The notes below the pieces were generated by a model that did no database searches, had not been told where the DNA came from, and was given only the letters and a program-made list of their open reading frames with translations. This document shows, piece after piece, positions 35,701 to 44,408 of a stretch of 64,000 bases of DNA. Position 1 is the stretch's first letter. Each line of letters starts with the position of its first letter. The stretch lies in contig NZ_JAODVR010000001.1 in NCBI RefSeq assembly GCF_025399835.1, forward strand, positions 620,001 to 684,000. The letters run 5' to 3'. Position numbers and translations under genes: made by a program. The stretch comes from Haloarchaeobius sp. HME9146. GTDB taxonomy: Archaea; Halobacteriota; Halobacteria; Halobacteriales; Natrialbaceae.

Positions 35701-37680
35701 AGCAGTCCCACGGCGGCGACCAACGCCTCCGAGACCCCGATTCGCGCGTACGTCGGGAACAACGGGACCGCGAACAGCACGGCGACGAGCGTGAACATCA
35801 CGGTCACGGACAGTAGCGGGACGGTCGTGGTGACCCAGACCGCACCGGTCGAGGCACTCACGACGACCGAACAGAACCTGACCCGCCTCACGCCCACGCT
35901 GGAGGCCGGTACCTACACCGTGACCGCCGCGGTCGACGACGCCGACTTCCCGGCCGGGAACGTCTCCACGACGACGATAACCGTCGAGGAGTACAACCTG
36001 ACCGCCGAGCGCGTGAACACGCCCTCGGAGCTCGAGGTCGGACAGGGAACGACCGTCGCGTTCGCCTTCCAGCCGAACGACGACGCCCCGGTGAACGCGA
36101 CGCTCTCGCTCGACGGTTCGGGACTCGCGTTCCAGAACAGTCAGAACGACAGCGTCTCGACGGTCATCACGCCGGACCCGAACCAGCCGAACGTCGTCAC
36201 CTACGACCTGGAGGCGGTCAACACGACCACCACGCCGACGACGCTGAACTTCGCGGTCACCGAGACCAACGGGTCCGATTCCGCGAGCCTGACCGCGTCG
36301 ACGAACGTGACGGTCGTCACCAGGACGGTGACGAACTCCACGGCTATCGTCCACGATAGCGCGCAGGAGACCGCGACCTTCGACGTCCACGACAGCGGCG
36401 TGACCGAGTCGCACAACGTCAGTATCAGCGTCCAGGCCGGTGCCAACGGCCGGACGCTGCAGGGACTCGAGTACCTGGTCCAGTACCCGTACGGCTGCGT
36501 CGAGCAGACCACCTCGGCGTTCCTCGGTGCACTCAACACCGACCAGTACTACCGTGACCGGCCGGACTCGGAGATCGACCAGAGCCAGCAGGAAGAAATC
36601 AACGGCTCGATCGCCGAGGGCATCGCCCGACTCAACGAGAGTGGCATCCGTGCCCAGCAGGACGACGGGTCCTGGAACATGTGGGGCAACGAAGACGTCG
36701 AGGGTGACACGTTCTACAGCGTCTACGCGCTGTACGGCACCTCCGAGGTCGCCAACGACCCGATATACGGGCCGAAGAACGACGACTCGCTCGATGGGGT
36801 CGACTTCGACCAGGCGGTCGTCTGGCTGAACGACGAGGACCAGAACGCCGACGGCTCGTTCAGCGCCTACTCCTACATCGAGGACGAGGAGGCGATGACC
36901 GGGTTCACCATCGTCGCGGTGAACAAGACCGCACAGACCGAGCGCGTGGACGCCGGTACCCACGCCAACATCACCGAACTGCAGGGTGAAGGCGTGGACT
37001 ACCTGCTCGACGCGCAGAACGAGACGTCCGGTGCGTGGAACAACGGGAACGCGCGCTCGACGGCGCTGGCCGTCCACGGGCTGCAGGTCGCCCTCGACGC
37101 GGGGGCTGCCGCGGACGCGGAGGCCAACGCCAGCGAGATCCAGGCTGCTATCGACGACGGTCGCGAGTGGCTGGTCGCGAACCAGAACGGCGACGGCTCG
37201 TGGGACCCGTACCACGACTCGAGCTACTGGAACGAAGCGGGCGACACCAGCGTGACGACCGCGTACGCGCTGCTGGCTCTCGACGAGACCGGCATGCAGG
37301 CGACCAACCAGACCATCGTCAACGGGACCGACTACCTGACGGCGGTCTACGAACGGGATGGCTCGTGGGGGTACCCCCGCGCGACCGCCATCTCCATCGA
37401 GGCGCTCGACCAGCTCACCGGAGCCAAGAGCAGCGGGACGATGACCGTCACCCTCGACGGTGCGAACGGCACCGTCACGAAGACGGTCACGGTCAACGAG
37501 ACGACCCCGCGGGTGACGGTCTCCCTGACCGACTCCGAACTCCAGACGCTCCGGGCAGCCGGGAACGGAACGACCACGGTGACGGTGACGGTGTCCGACG
37601 ACGGTGACTCCGGCACGATCATCGTCGGTATCGAGAGCACGCAGGAGATCGTCGACGAATCGGAGGGGGATGATTCATGA
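32719..37680 (+). CDS. Giant secreted protein with alpha-2-macroglobulin-type thioester domain
   Basis: 1653 residues. A Sec signal (KWVIKLTVSLLLLAVVAGAL) is followed by several macroglobulin-like or Ig-like beta modules (about 70-685), two PKD-like domains (about 690-862, WDFDSDG) and two CARDB-like domains (about 866-1090). A toroid-type all-helical domain (about 1245-1565) starts with YPYGCVEQTTS: Cys1260-Val-Glu-Gln1263 matches the CxEQ thioester of bacterial and animal alpha-2-macroglobulins. Repeats of the QNxDGSW type follow, and a beta domain closes it. The protein is acidic and full of N-glycosylation sequons. It has no C-terminal anchor, so it must be held by a partner. It overlaps the dockerin gene by 4 bp. 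Confidence 0.85.
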   Translation: MRTDGKWVIKLTVSLLLLAVVAGALSGGVAATPGDNVTTGGDTVDDENSSVYSATTAGSDTDGAQLMDSDDSCCDDPEVAVTVVPTGSSFSSDETMTIYVGAYNDTTPVPTAVANENINVTVTRPDGTTTNYSVTTDSDGKAQVDYDLSADSQNGTYSVTVSRDGSSETATVNPDVGPAVTAAERDYEDVLTNETTDVTFLVRNGGNGSADTQLNVTITDPTGSVVETRQVRTDSDGFVNVSVTPSQQGQYEVTASLVDSGSSASQTFDAHQVVLRTTYELGRGAENETFVYGGYLKDQNGLLQNEPVTVEIYNSTTTVENISTTTGSNGFFLVESEINSSDWYDVDVTVNGTTIRDSIDVEDPYPGSSGGGGSADVTITASPRDYDVAPGSNATFDIEATENGSAIANEQVPVFVRLDYDGAPLLSTTVTTDENGAAVVDVPIPAGIAGEADIDGEVAITHNNTTATDSLYGDIQKYDFNFDFDYSAQVGSTATFGVDVTAIDGTSSVENLPIQYNALYDGNGFESYATGQLVTNQTGSATEAVYVPRTLEPYRAVVPFSQNENARDASLYYVNMFEFPGTLAIEGVSEDQYGNPVVKPGEQMTLNFTTPNGSAASGIAFTDIEHNSSESYVDVSLGTDISTGSDATLTIPEYAADDSYVSVTVWTADSQGRFYTDEVYFEINSSADDGPIDASLTSSTDTVEAGNSFTLDATANQSVQEYRWDFDSDGAVDRTTTSSTVSIVADTLGDNTITVTAVGTDGDTASATTQVTVTDTTAPTVALTGPETVVVGESVAFNASNSTDNSDIDSYAWEVTNDTGTVTTQTTNTSTTSLSFPATGDYTVSMTATDLAGNTNTTTQQVTVVAGANLETTVTVTDAQYTENVTATITVTNTGNEQVTAPFTIAYDYTGSQHASGTTASAAGNLSIDTTIAGNSSIQRTVNITDWVRQNRITGDVVVTANADPDDNVSEARTEDNVDTGELTITYADLETSVSSPTAATNASETPIRAYVGNNGTANSTATSVNITVTDSSGTVVVTQTAPVEALTTTEQNLTRLTPTLEAGTYTVTAAVDDADFPAGNVSTTTITVEEYNLTAERVNTPSELEVGQGTTVAFAFQPNDDAPVNATLSLDGSGLAFQNSQNDSVSTVITPDPNQPNVVTYDLEAVNTTTTPTTLNFAVTETNGSDSASLTASTNVTVVTRTVTNSTAIVHDSAQETATFDVHDSGVTESHNVSISVQAGANGRTLQGLEYLVQYPYGCVEQTTSAFLGALNTDQYYRDRPDSEIDQSQQEEINGSIAEGIARLNESGIRAQQDDGSWNMWGNEDVEGDTFYSVYALYGTSEVANDPIYGPKNDDSLDGVDFDQAVVWLNDEDQNADGSFSAYSYIEDEEAMTGFTIVAVNKTAQTERVDAGTHANITELQGEGVDYLLDAQNETSGAWNNGNARSTALAVHGLQVALDAGAAADAEANASEIQAAIDDGREWLVANQNGDGSWDPYHDSSYWNEAGDTSVTTAYALLALDETGMQATNQTIVNGTDYLTAVYERDGSWGYPRATAISIEALDQLTGAKSSGTMTVTLDGANGTVTKTVTVNETTPRVTVSLTDSELQTLRAAGNGTTTVTVTVSDDGDSGTIIVGIESTQEIVDESEGDDS

Positions 37681-38966
37681 GTTCGCGTTCGATAGCAACA
37701 GTGACACTTGCGGTGCTGCTGGCTGTCAGCTTCGCCACCCCGATGGCCGGGACGGTAGCTGCCGACGACCACGCGGCACACGACGTTCGTATCGACACGA
37801 CCACGCTGACTTCCGGCACGGAGCAGATGGTCGAGATAACGGTCACCAACAACCAGTCGAGCGACATGGTCTCGCCGGTTGTCGAGATTCCGCTTCGCAA
37901 CGGGCTGTCCGTTACCGACGACCGTCGCTCGACGGACGGCGGCACCGAGTTCGTCGACGGCGTGACGGTCACGACGTCCAGCGGGACGGTGAGCCGAACG
38001 GCGTTCATCGACGACAGTTCCTTCCGCGGAACTGATGCACTCTACGTCGAGGGCGTCGTGGTGCCGGCCGGCGAGAGCCGGACCTACGCGGTTCCGCTGA
38101 CGGTCAGCGGGTCCAACGAGATCACCCTCGAAACCGACGTCCGGCCGCTGAACAACGTGGACCAGAACGTCCGCGTCTCACGCTCCATCGAGCCGGCCGT
38201 CCCGGGCACCATCGACGCCTCGTACGCAAGCGGGAGCGGCGACATCACGGTCTCCGGGAGTGCGATAGACAGCCAGACCGGCAGCGACTCCGTCGAGACG
38301 GACGTTCCGAGTGGCCAGTCCTACGACGTGTCGACGACGCTGTCGGGACTCGACGAGACGGTCACCGTCAGCGGGCTGCAGGTCGGTGAGTTCGAGACGG
38401 AGACGGTCCGCTTCGTCGACCCGTCACAGCGTGACTCGCTCTCGCCGATGGTCGTTGGCCGCACCAGCAGTCAGGCCAGCGTCGTCGACGGGAGCGTCCT
38501 CCGCTCGACGTCCGACGGGACGGCCGAGACCAGGACGACCCAGACGGTGACGTTCGACCTGGTCGCCGGCGGTGGCCAGACGGTCGTGGCTGTCGGCACG
38601 GACGCCGACCTCCCGATGGCGTCGCTCTCGTCGACGACCGGTGTCGACGACGCTCGATTCGCGACGGACGCGGCACCCGGGGTTGCCATCCTGAACACTT
38701 CTGGCGCGGTCGACACGACCGTGACCGTCCAGTTACAGGGGCGCTACCTCGGTGACGTCGATGCCGACGACACGGTCGACGGCAACGACGCGTCGTCGAT
38801 CGCGGCCGCCCTCGCGTCGAACTCGACCGATTCGCTCACCGAGTACGCCGACGTGAACGACGACGGCGAGGTCTCTGCCATCGACGCGATGCAGACCCAG
38901 CAGTACGCAGAAGGGAACAGAACGGCCGACTACTCCAACACGACTGACGAGGAGGAGGATAACTGA
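37677..38966 (+). CDS. Secreted dockerin-domain protein
   Basis: 429 residues with a Sec signal (TVTLAVLLAVSFATPMAGTVAA). The region about 35-350 is beta-rich and unassigned. Residues about 357-420 are a type I dockerin: two EF-hand-like calcium loops, GDVDADDTVDGNDAS and ADVNDDGEVSAIDA, each followed by a helix. Dockerins bind cohesins with high affinity in a calcium-dependent way. There is no membrane anchor. Its ATG overlaps the stop of the thioester-protein gene, and its stop overlaps the ATG of the cohesin gene, so the three are translationally coupled and probably made together. Confidence 0.85.
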   Translation: MSSRSIATVTLAVLLAVSFATPMAGTVAADDHAAHDVRIDTTTLTSGTEQMVEITVTNNQSSDMVSPVVEIPLRNGLSVTDDRRSTDGGTEFVDGVTVTTSSGTVSRTAFIDDSSFRGTDALYVEGVVVPAGESRTYAVPLTVSGSNEITLETDVRPLNNVDQNVRVSRSIEPAVPGTIDASYASGSGDITVSGSAIDSQTGSDSVETDVPSGQSYDVSTTLSGLDETVTVSGLQVGEFETETVRFVDPSQRDSLSPMVVGRTSSQASVVDGSVLRSTSDGTAETRTTQTVTFDLVAGGGQTVVAVGTDADLPMASLSSTTGVDDARFATDAAPGVAILNTSGAVDTTVTVQLQGRYLGDVDADDTVDGNDASSIAAALASNSTDSLTEYADVNDDGEVSAIDAMQTQQYAEGNRTADYSNTTDEEEDN

Positions 38967-40060
38967 TGACATCGAGAGAACTGCGTTCGTGGCTACAGGC
39001 CGCGCTCGTCGCCGCTGTCGTCTGTGGGATGTTCGCCGCCGCGGTAGCCGGTCCAGTCGGGGCACAGTCCTCGACAGTGGTCGCGTTCAGCTCCGACAGC
39101 ACCAGCTTCGAGGACTCGACGACGATGAAGCTGATGGCGACCAACGCACCGACGGACGACGGTATCGGTGCGTACGAACTGACCCTGACGTACGACAGCG
39201 ACGTGGTCGATGTCGACGTCTCGGGGACCGACCGCTTCGACGTGTCCACCGACACGGACGGGTCCAGTGGCGAGGTGACGATGACGGTCGTCGGGTACAC
39301 CGGGGCCACGAACGCCTCGGGAGCGAACGTGACGCTCGCGACGGTGACCGTCACGTCGAAGGTCGATAGTGCCGATACGTCGCTGTCTGTCGGCAGCATC
39401 GAGACGTTCGCGGACACCAACGGTGACCCCATCAGCCACAGCAACGACGCCAGCGTCGACCTCGGCGTCGAGAGTAGCGGTGACGGTGACAGCGGTGGTG
39501 GCGGCGGTGGCGGTGGCGGTCAGAGCGATGGCCCCGCCGGCACGGTCAAGATCAGCGACTGGTCGGTCTCGGACGAGACGGTCGCACCTGGCGAGCAGGT
39601 GACGATGACGGTCACCGTCTCGAACACCGCCGACGAGACGAAGACCATCACGCCCGCGCTCTACGTCGACGGCGAACTCATCGAGGGCAAGCGGCTGTCG
39701 GTGCTGAAGGGCACGGAGCGGACCGTGAACTTCACCTATCGGTTCGAAGAGACCGGCACGCACAGCCTGAGCCCGGACGGAACGGATTTCAAATTCGTCA
39801 CCGTCGAAGGTGCGGGCGAAACCTCGACGGCCCCGCCGTCGACGACAGAGACCCAGACGCCAACGCCGACTGAAACCGACGAGCAAGCCGAGACGACTGC
39901 CGGAACGGTGGCATCGGACGATGAATCGACGGGTTCACCAGAACCGACGGATACGACCGAATCAGGAGCGTCGAGCGGGGGTATCCCAGGGTTCACCACG
40001 ACGGCCGCGATGGTGGCACTGTTGAGTGTCGCGTTCCTGGCCCGTTCACGGATGGAGTAA
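38966..40060 (+). CDS. Cohesin-domain PGF-CTERM surface anchor protein
   Basis: 364 residues: Sec signal, a cohesin-like beta sandwich (about 36-168: VAFSSDSTSFEDSTTMKLMATNAP, IGAYELTLTYDSDVVDV, ATVTVTSK), a nine-glycine linker, and a CARDB-like domain (about 188-285). A Thr/Glu/Pro stalk and a PGF-CTERM tail (IPGF at about 340-343, helix, ARSRME) close the protein. The tail predicts archaeosortase-dependent lipid anchoring. It would display a cohesin on the cell surface for the dockerin protein encoded just upstream. Cohesin assignment rests on pattern and context, not on a profile search. Confidence 0.82.
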   Translation: MTSRELRSWLQAALVAAVVCGMFAAAVAGPVGAQSSTVVAFSSDSTSFEDSTTMKLMATNAPTDDGIGAYELTLTYDSDVVDVDVSGTDRFDVSTDTDGSSGEVTMTVVGYTGATNASGANVTLATVTVTSKVDSADTSLSVGSIETFADTNGDPISHSNDASVDLGVESSGDGDSGGGGGGGGGQSDGPAGTVKISDWSVSDETVAPGEQVTMTVTVSNTADETKTITPALYVDGELIEGKRLSVLKGTERTVNFTYRFEETGTHSLSPDGTDFKFVTVEGAGETSTAPPSTTETQTPTPTETDEQAETTAGTVASDDESTGSPEPTDTTESGASSGGIPGFTTTAAMVALLSVAFLARSRME

Positions 40061-40212
40061 CCTCCGTTCCCTCGGTTTCCTCGTTGTAACCAGCGTGGTA
40101 GCCGACACCTGTGCACGGCTCAGAGCCGGCTCGCCGGTGTCGTGCAACTGCGCACGAGTGCTCACCTGCGCGTCGCCTCGCACGCGGCGCACACACGCGC
40201 CTGAAAGGGTGT

Positions 40213-40219
40213 CTTTTTA
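40213..40219 (+). promoter_or_regulatory. TATA-like box of the PCNA gene
   Basis: TTTTTAG lies 27 nt before the ATG at 40247, so PCNA has its own promoter despite following the surface operon on the same strand. Confidence 0.5.
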
Positions 40220-40246
40220 GGGCCCGATTTCGTACCCTGACTCAAC

Positions 40247-40990
40247 ATGTTCAAGGCCATCGTGAGCGCGGAGACGCTCAAGACGACGCTCGATTCCGTG
40301 AGCGTCCTGGTGGACGAGTGTAAGATCCACCTGAACGACGACGGGCTGGAGATTCGTGCCGTGGACCCGGCGAACGTCGGGATGGTCGACCTGCGGCTCT
40401 CTGCCAGCGCGTTCGAGTCCTACGAGGCGGACGGCGGCATCATCGGCGTCAACCTCTCGCGACTCGAAGACATCGCCGGCATGGCGGACTCGGGCCAGCT
40501 GGTCGAACTCGAACTCGACGAGGAGACGCGCAAGCTCCACATCCAGATAGAGGGCCTGGAGTACACGCTCGCGCTCATCGACCCGGACTCCATCCGCAAG
40601 GAGCCGGACATCCCGGACCTCGACCTCCCGGCATCGGTGAAGATCGAGGGCAAGGACATCAACCGCGCCGTCAAGGCCGCGGACATGGTCTCCGACCACA
40701 TCGCGCTGGGCGTCGATTCGGACGCCGGCCTGTTCTACGTCGACGCGGAGGGCGACACCGACGACGTCCACCTCGAACTCGACGAGACGGACCTCATCGA
40801 CCTGCAGGCGGGCGAGGCACACTCCCTGTTCAGTCTGGACTACCTGAAGGACATGGACAAGGCCATCCCGAAGGACGCCGAGGTCACGCTCGAACTCGGC
40901 GAGGAGTTCCCGGTCAAGCTCTACTTCGACATCGCCGAGGGCCAGGGGACGGTCCTGTTCGTGCTCGCGCCGCGCATCCAGAGCGACTGA
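40247..40990 (+). CDS. pcn: DNA polymerase sliding clamp (PCNA)
   Basis: 247 residues with the normal length and order of archaeal [40 protein letters not shown], the interdomain connector with [21 protein letters not shown], and the C-terminal [23 protein letters not shown]. It forms a homotrimeric ring that tethers polymerases, ligase and Fen1 to DNA. As expected for halophiles, it is very acidic. The start is fixed by the conserved N-terminus and a TATA-like box 27 nt upstream. Confidence 0.96.
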   Translation: MFKAIVSAETLKTTLDSVSVLVDECKIHLNDDGLEIRAVDPANVGMVDLRLSASAFESYEADGGIIGVNLSRLEDIAGMADSGQLVELELDEETRKLHIQIEGLEYTLALIDPDSIRKEPDIPDLDLPASVKIEGKDINRAVKAADMVSDHIALGVDSDAGLFYVDAEGDTDDVHLELDETDLIDLQAGEAHSLFSLDYLKDMDKAIPKDAEVTLELGEEFPVKLYFDIAEGQGTVLFVLAPRIQSD

Positions 40991-41002
40991 GACCGAGACC
41001 GC

Positions 41003-41377
41003 TCACTTCTCTCTCGTTTCCCACGCCGCGTAGCCGAGCGCGGCGGCGACCGGACACACCAGACTCCCGACGGCGAGCAGCAGCGCTGGCGAGAGCGACC
41101 ACGTCGGGAGGATGGCCAGGCCGCCGACGATGGCGGCCGCGATGGCACCCGTCAGGAGGGCGATCTCGGTGTCGCCACCGCCGAGGGCGACCCCGGCGAC
41201 GAACGCGTGGCCCGCGGCGAGGAGGGTCCCACCTATGGCGAGCAGCACGGGCCAGTCGCCAACGAGTGCGAAGTAGGCGAGTATCGGGACGATAGAGACG
41301 ACGACCGGCCAGCCGTAGCGGCGGACGTTCGCGACGACGGGGGCGTACCGGTCGGTCGATGACTCGGTCGCGGTCAT
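41003..41377 (-). CDS. Membrane protein of unknown function
   Basis: 124 residues with four hydrophobic segments (WPVVVSIVPILAYFALVG; LLAIGGTLLAAGHAFVAG; ALLTGAIAAAIVGGLAIL; ALLLAVGSLVCPVAAALG) and a hydrophilic N-terminus. No family recognised. It is convergent with PCNA, 12 bp apart. Confidence 0.65.
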   Translation of the reverse strand: MTATESSTDRYAPVVANVRRYGWPVVVSIVPILAYFALVGDWPVLLAIGGTLLAAGHAFVAGVALGGGDTEIALLTGAIAAAIVGGLAILPTWSLSPALLLAVGSLVCPVAAALGYAAWETREK

Positions 41378-41434
41378 TGCCTCCAGTTGGGAAGGCGGTG
41401 TGAAAAACGTGCCGTGGTCGGGCGGTTCCGCGCG

Positions 41435-42058
41435 TCAGAGACTGCGGTCGATGACGGCCTTGGCCTCCCGCGCTGCCTGTTTCCAGCCGTAGCCGGCCTC
41501 GAATACGTGTCGCTTCGAGTCGACGAGGTCCTCGGGCGTCTCCTCGGCGAAGCCGCCGCGTCGCCAGGTGCCGGACTCGTCGAGCCACTCCAGCACCTGT
41601 TCGCGGGTCTCCTCCCACGTCAGGCCGACCATCTCGTAGTAGGCCACCATGGCGAACACGCTGTTGTCGTGACAGCCGGGCACCGAGCCCTTCTCGTAGA
41701 TGGTCTTCACGGGTTCGTACTGCGGCTTCGTGAGTCTATCCCGGTACTCGTCGGGGTCCAGCAGTTCGAGGCGGTCACGACGCTCCTCGACGCGCTGGAC
41801 GTTGCGCAGGTACCGCAGGGCACCGTGGTGCAGGCGGCCCCAGTCGGCGAACTCGTCGACGGCGTCACGGAGCTCCTCTTCGCCGGTGACGCCGCTGGAG
41901 AGGACGGCCAGAATGTCCGCGTAGGCCTTCTCGACGTCGTGCCACTCGACGCCGGCGAACTCGCAGTCCGGGTCGTGGAGGTCGTTCGTGCTCCGACAGT
42001 CCGGACAGGGGTACTCGAAGTGACGCGCCACTGGTCGCAAAAGCGGGAGGCGAAACAA
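41435..42058 (-). CDS. Uncharacterised protein with N-terminal zinc knuckle
   Basis: 207 residues from the ATG at 42058; a GTG at 42031 (reading MARHFEYPCPDC) is a plausible alternative that removes nine unlikely residues. The N-terminus has CPDC and a later DPDC, a possible zinc-binding ribbon. The rest is helical and acidic with WLDESGTWRRGGFAEETPEDL and GYGWKQAAREAKAVI. It appears to be a conserved haloarchaeal protein; no function can be assigned. AAATAAA at about 42085-42091 on the same strand could be its TATA element. Confidence 0.62.
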   Translation of the reverse strand: MFRLPLLRPVARHFEYPCPDCRSTNDLHDPDCEFAGVEWHDVEKAYADILAVLSSGVTGEEELRDAVDEFADWGRLHHGALRYLRNVQRVEERRDRLELLDPDEYRDRLTKPQYEPVKTIYEKGSVPGCHDNSVFAMVAYYEMVGLTWEETREQVLEWLDESGTWRRGGFAEETPEDLVDSKRHVFEAGYGWKQAAREAKAVIDRSL

Positions 42059-42116
42059 AGAGCCTACTGGTTCGTCGATGGGTTTATTTCGCAGAGTGAG
42101 GTGACAGCTAGAATAG

Positions 42117-42494
42117 ATGCACGTCCGCCACTTCCGCTACCTGGGTGTCTTCCTCCTGTTGATTCCGACGGTGTACCTGGCCGTCTTCGGGCTCGAACCA
42201 GTCATGCACCTCGAAACCGGGGTCTGGCTCGGGTTCAGTGTCCTGTCGGGGGTCGCGTTCGTCCTCGCCGGGCTCGACCGCGGGCCGTACTCGACCCGGA
42301 CGCGACTCGCGGTCGCCTACCTGCTCGCCGGGGTCGGAGCCGGGTCGAATCTGGTGGCTGTCCTCGTCACGGGAGACTGGGGCGGTGCGGACGCCTTCGC
42401 GGTCACCATGGGTGTGACGGCGCTCTGTTTCCTGTACTTCGCGTACGCCATCGGGACCGACAACGGGGCCTTCGAGTTCGACTTCGAGGCGTGA
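42117..42494 (+). CDS. Four-helix membrane protein, unknown
   Basis: 125 residues with four hydrophobic segments, starting MHVRHFRYLGVFLLLIPTVYLAVFG and ending in an acidic tail. No recognised family. It shares its short upstream region with the divergent zinc-knuckle gene. Confidence 0.55.
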   Translation: MHVRHFRYLGVFLLLIPTVYLAVFGLEPVMHLETGVWLGFSVLSGVAFVLAGLDRGPYSTRTRLAVAYLLAGVGAGSNLVAVLVTGDWGGADAFAVTMGVTALCFLYFAYAIGTDNGAFEFDFEA

Positions 42495-42579
42495 GTCTCC
42501 CCGGCCGACTGGTCATATCGCCGAAACGTGTCAATCAATGTCCCACGTTACTTATCGTTCCCAATACTGTTCGGGACGT

Positions 42580-42951
42580 ATGCGCCGACGTGTGTTCCTC
42601 CCCCTCGGGAGCATACTACTTCTGGCACCGCTCTGGCTGACGCTCGCGTTCGGGACCGACTGGAACGCGCACCCAGCGGTGGGTGTCCCGGTCGCCCTGC
42701 TCGTCGTCACGGCGGTGTCGCTCGGGCTCATCGGGGTCGACTCGCTGCGGGTCGACCCGACACAGCTCATACTCCTCGCACTGCTCAGTGCGGGTACTGC
42801 CCTGGTGGCGAACCCCTTCCTTGCGGTGGCCACGCAGACGCCCACGGACGTCTTCGGCCCGGTCGCCGCGCTCCTCGTCGGGGCGCTCTCGCTCTATCTC
42901 GCGGCGGTCTCGGTCGCCATCGAGCCGAACAGCGTCGTGGTCGGGGCCTGA
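42580..42951 (+). CDS. Membrane protein, unknown
   Basis: 123 residues from the ATG at 42580, which lies 22 nt after a TATA-like CTTATCG (42551-42557); a longer form from 42538 would begin upstream of that box. It has four hydrophobic segments (LGSILLLAPLWLTLAFG; VALLVVTAVSLGLIGV; LILLALLSAGTALVA; VAALLVGALSLYLAAVSVAI). No family recognised. Confidence 0.55.
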   Translation: MRRRVFLPLGSILLLAPLWLTLAFGTDWNAHPAVGVPVALLVVTAVSLGLIGVDSLRVDPTQLILLALLSAGTALVANPFLAVATQTPTDVFGPVAALLVGALSLYLAAVSVAIEPNSVVVGA

Positions 42952-42982
42952 CGCCCGCCCGATTCCGTTCTCCTCCTCCTCC

Positions 42983-44272
42983 TTACTCCCGAACGAACGC
43001 CAGCAACAGCCCCAGCACCGGGAGGAGCAACAGCCCGCCCACGATGAACGGGACCCAGTGGAACGCGAAGGCGTAGAGCCCGGCCATCGCCGGGGGTCCC
43101 ACCGTCCGGCCGAGGCTCCCGGCACCCTGGGTGACACCGAAGGCGCTGCCCTGTGATTCCGCGCTCGCCGACTTCGACACCAGCGCGCCCAGCGCCGCAT
43201 TGAGTAGTCCATTTCCGAACGAGAGCAGCGGCAGGACGAGCACGACCGCCAGTGCGCCGGCCGGCAGTGGCCCGAGGCTCGGCAGGAGCGTCCCCAGCGT
43301 CGGCGCGAACGGGATGCTCGCGACGCCGAGGGCCAGCGCCGACCCGCCCAGGACAGCCATGCGCTCGTCGCCCAGTCGCCTCGAGACCTTCCCGACGAGG
43401 CCGGCCTGGACGATGACGCCGAGCACGCCCACGTAGGTCATGAACAGCGCGGCCTGCTCGGACTCGTAGCCGAAGGTGTCCGCGAGCCACGGGATGAACG
43501 CGATGGTGACACCCGAGAACGCGACCGAGACGAGGAAGAACGCGAGGACCAGTCCTCGCAGGTCGGGGTCGCCCAGCGCGTTGCGGAACTGCCCGACCAG
43601 CGTCTGGCGCTCCCCCGCGGGCCGTAACCGGTCGGGCTCGGGCAGGAACGCCAGCGCGACCCCCACGCCCAGCAGCGACATCCCGGCCGCGGCGAAGCTC
43701 GGGATGGAGAACTGGGTCACCGGAACCGCCGCCGGGAGCACGTCGCGCGCCACGGCCAGCACCGGGTCGCTGGCGAAGAATCCGCCGAGGGCCGGTCCGA
43801 AGATGAACCCCAGCGCGAACGACGCGCCGAGGATGCCCAGCGCCTTCGCCCGCTCCGCGGCCGGCGTCACGTCCGCGACGTACGCCTGCGCGGTCGCGAT
43901 GTTCCCGCCCATCGCCCCGGCGAGCATCCGCGCCAGGAACAGCACCCAGAGCGCGCCCGCCAGCCCGAAGATGATCCACGCGACGACGCTCCCCAGGAGG
44001 GAGAGCACGAGGACCGGTCGCCGTCCCCGCTGGTCCGAGAGGCGACCGAGCCACGGCGCGGCCAGGAACTGCATGATGGAGTACGAGGCCGCGAGCAGCC
44101 CGATGAAGAAATCCGACACCGCGAACGACCGGACGTAAAAGGGCAGGATGGGGATGACGATGCCGAACCCCACGAGGTCGAGGAAGACCACGAGGACGAC
44201 CACCGCCATGGCGCGCTTGCGGGGTATCTCCGTGGGGTCCGGGACCGCCTCCTGCGCGTGGGTCGCCGCCAT
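42983..44272 (-). CDS. MFS transporter, drug-efflux type
   Basis: 429 residues with twelve predicted helices. The motif A loop between helices 2 and 3 reads GRLSDQRGRRPVLVLSLLGS, the hallmark of the major facilitator superfamily. The helix-5 region (NIATAQAYVADVTPAAERAKALG) resembles the TetA/MdtG antiporters. It probably exports a small molecule in exchange for protons or sodium; the substrate is unknown. Downstream on the window lies the repeat-rich region 44273-44860. Confidence 0.88.
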   Translation of the reverse strand: MAATHAQEAVPDPTEIPRKRAMAVVVLVVFLDLVGFGIVIPILPFYVRSFAVSDFFIGLLAASYSIMQFLAAPWLGRLSDQRGRRPVLVLSLLGSVVAWIIFGLAGALWVLFLARMLAGAMGGNIATAQAYVADVTPAAERAKALGILGASFALGFIFGPALGGFFASDPVLAVARDVLPAAVPVTQFSIPSFAAAGMSLLGVGVALAFLPEPDRLRPAGERQTLVGQFRNALGDPDLRGLVLAFFLVSVAFSGVTIAFIPWLADTFGYESEQAALFMTYVGVLGVIVQAGLVGKVSRRLGDERMAVLGGSALALGVASIPFAPTLGTLLPSLGPLPAGALAVVLVLPLLSFGNGLLNAALGALVSKSASAESQGSAFGVTQGAGSLGRTVGPPAMAGLYAFAFHWVPFIVGGLLLLPVLGLLLAFVRE

Positions 44273-44408
44273 TTGGTTGGGCGTCGCAGGGTGGCAGGTT
44301 AGGTGTTGGGTTGCTGTCGGGCGTTCGACGGGGTGGTTTCGATGTTCGCCGGTTGTCGGTAGAGTCTGGGTGGGTGACGGTCGCTGCTGACCCGGGTGTT
44401 CGTGACGA

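Noticed and set aside
34726-37215. 829-codon open frame opposite the thioester-protein gene
   Set aside because: Rich in Arg, Val and Asp without motifs. The plus strand codes for recognised PKD, CARDB and thioester domains.
36463-37410. Squalene/oxidosqualene cyclase or prenyltransferase domain
   Set aside because: The toroid repeats resemble that fold, but the PYGCVEQ thioester motif and the secreted context point to alpha-2-macroglobulin-type domains.
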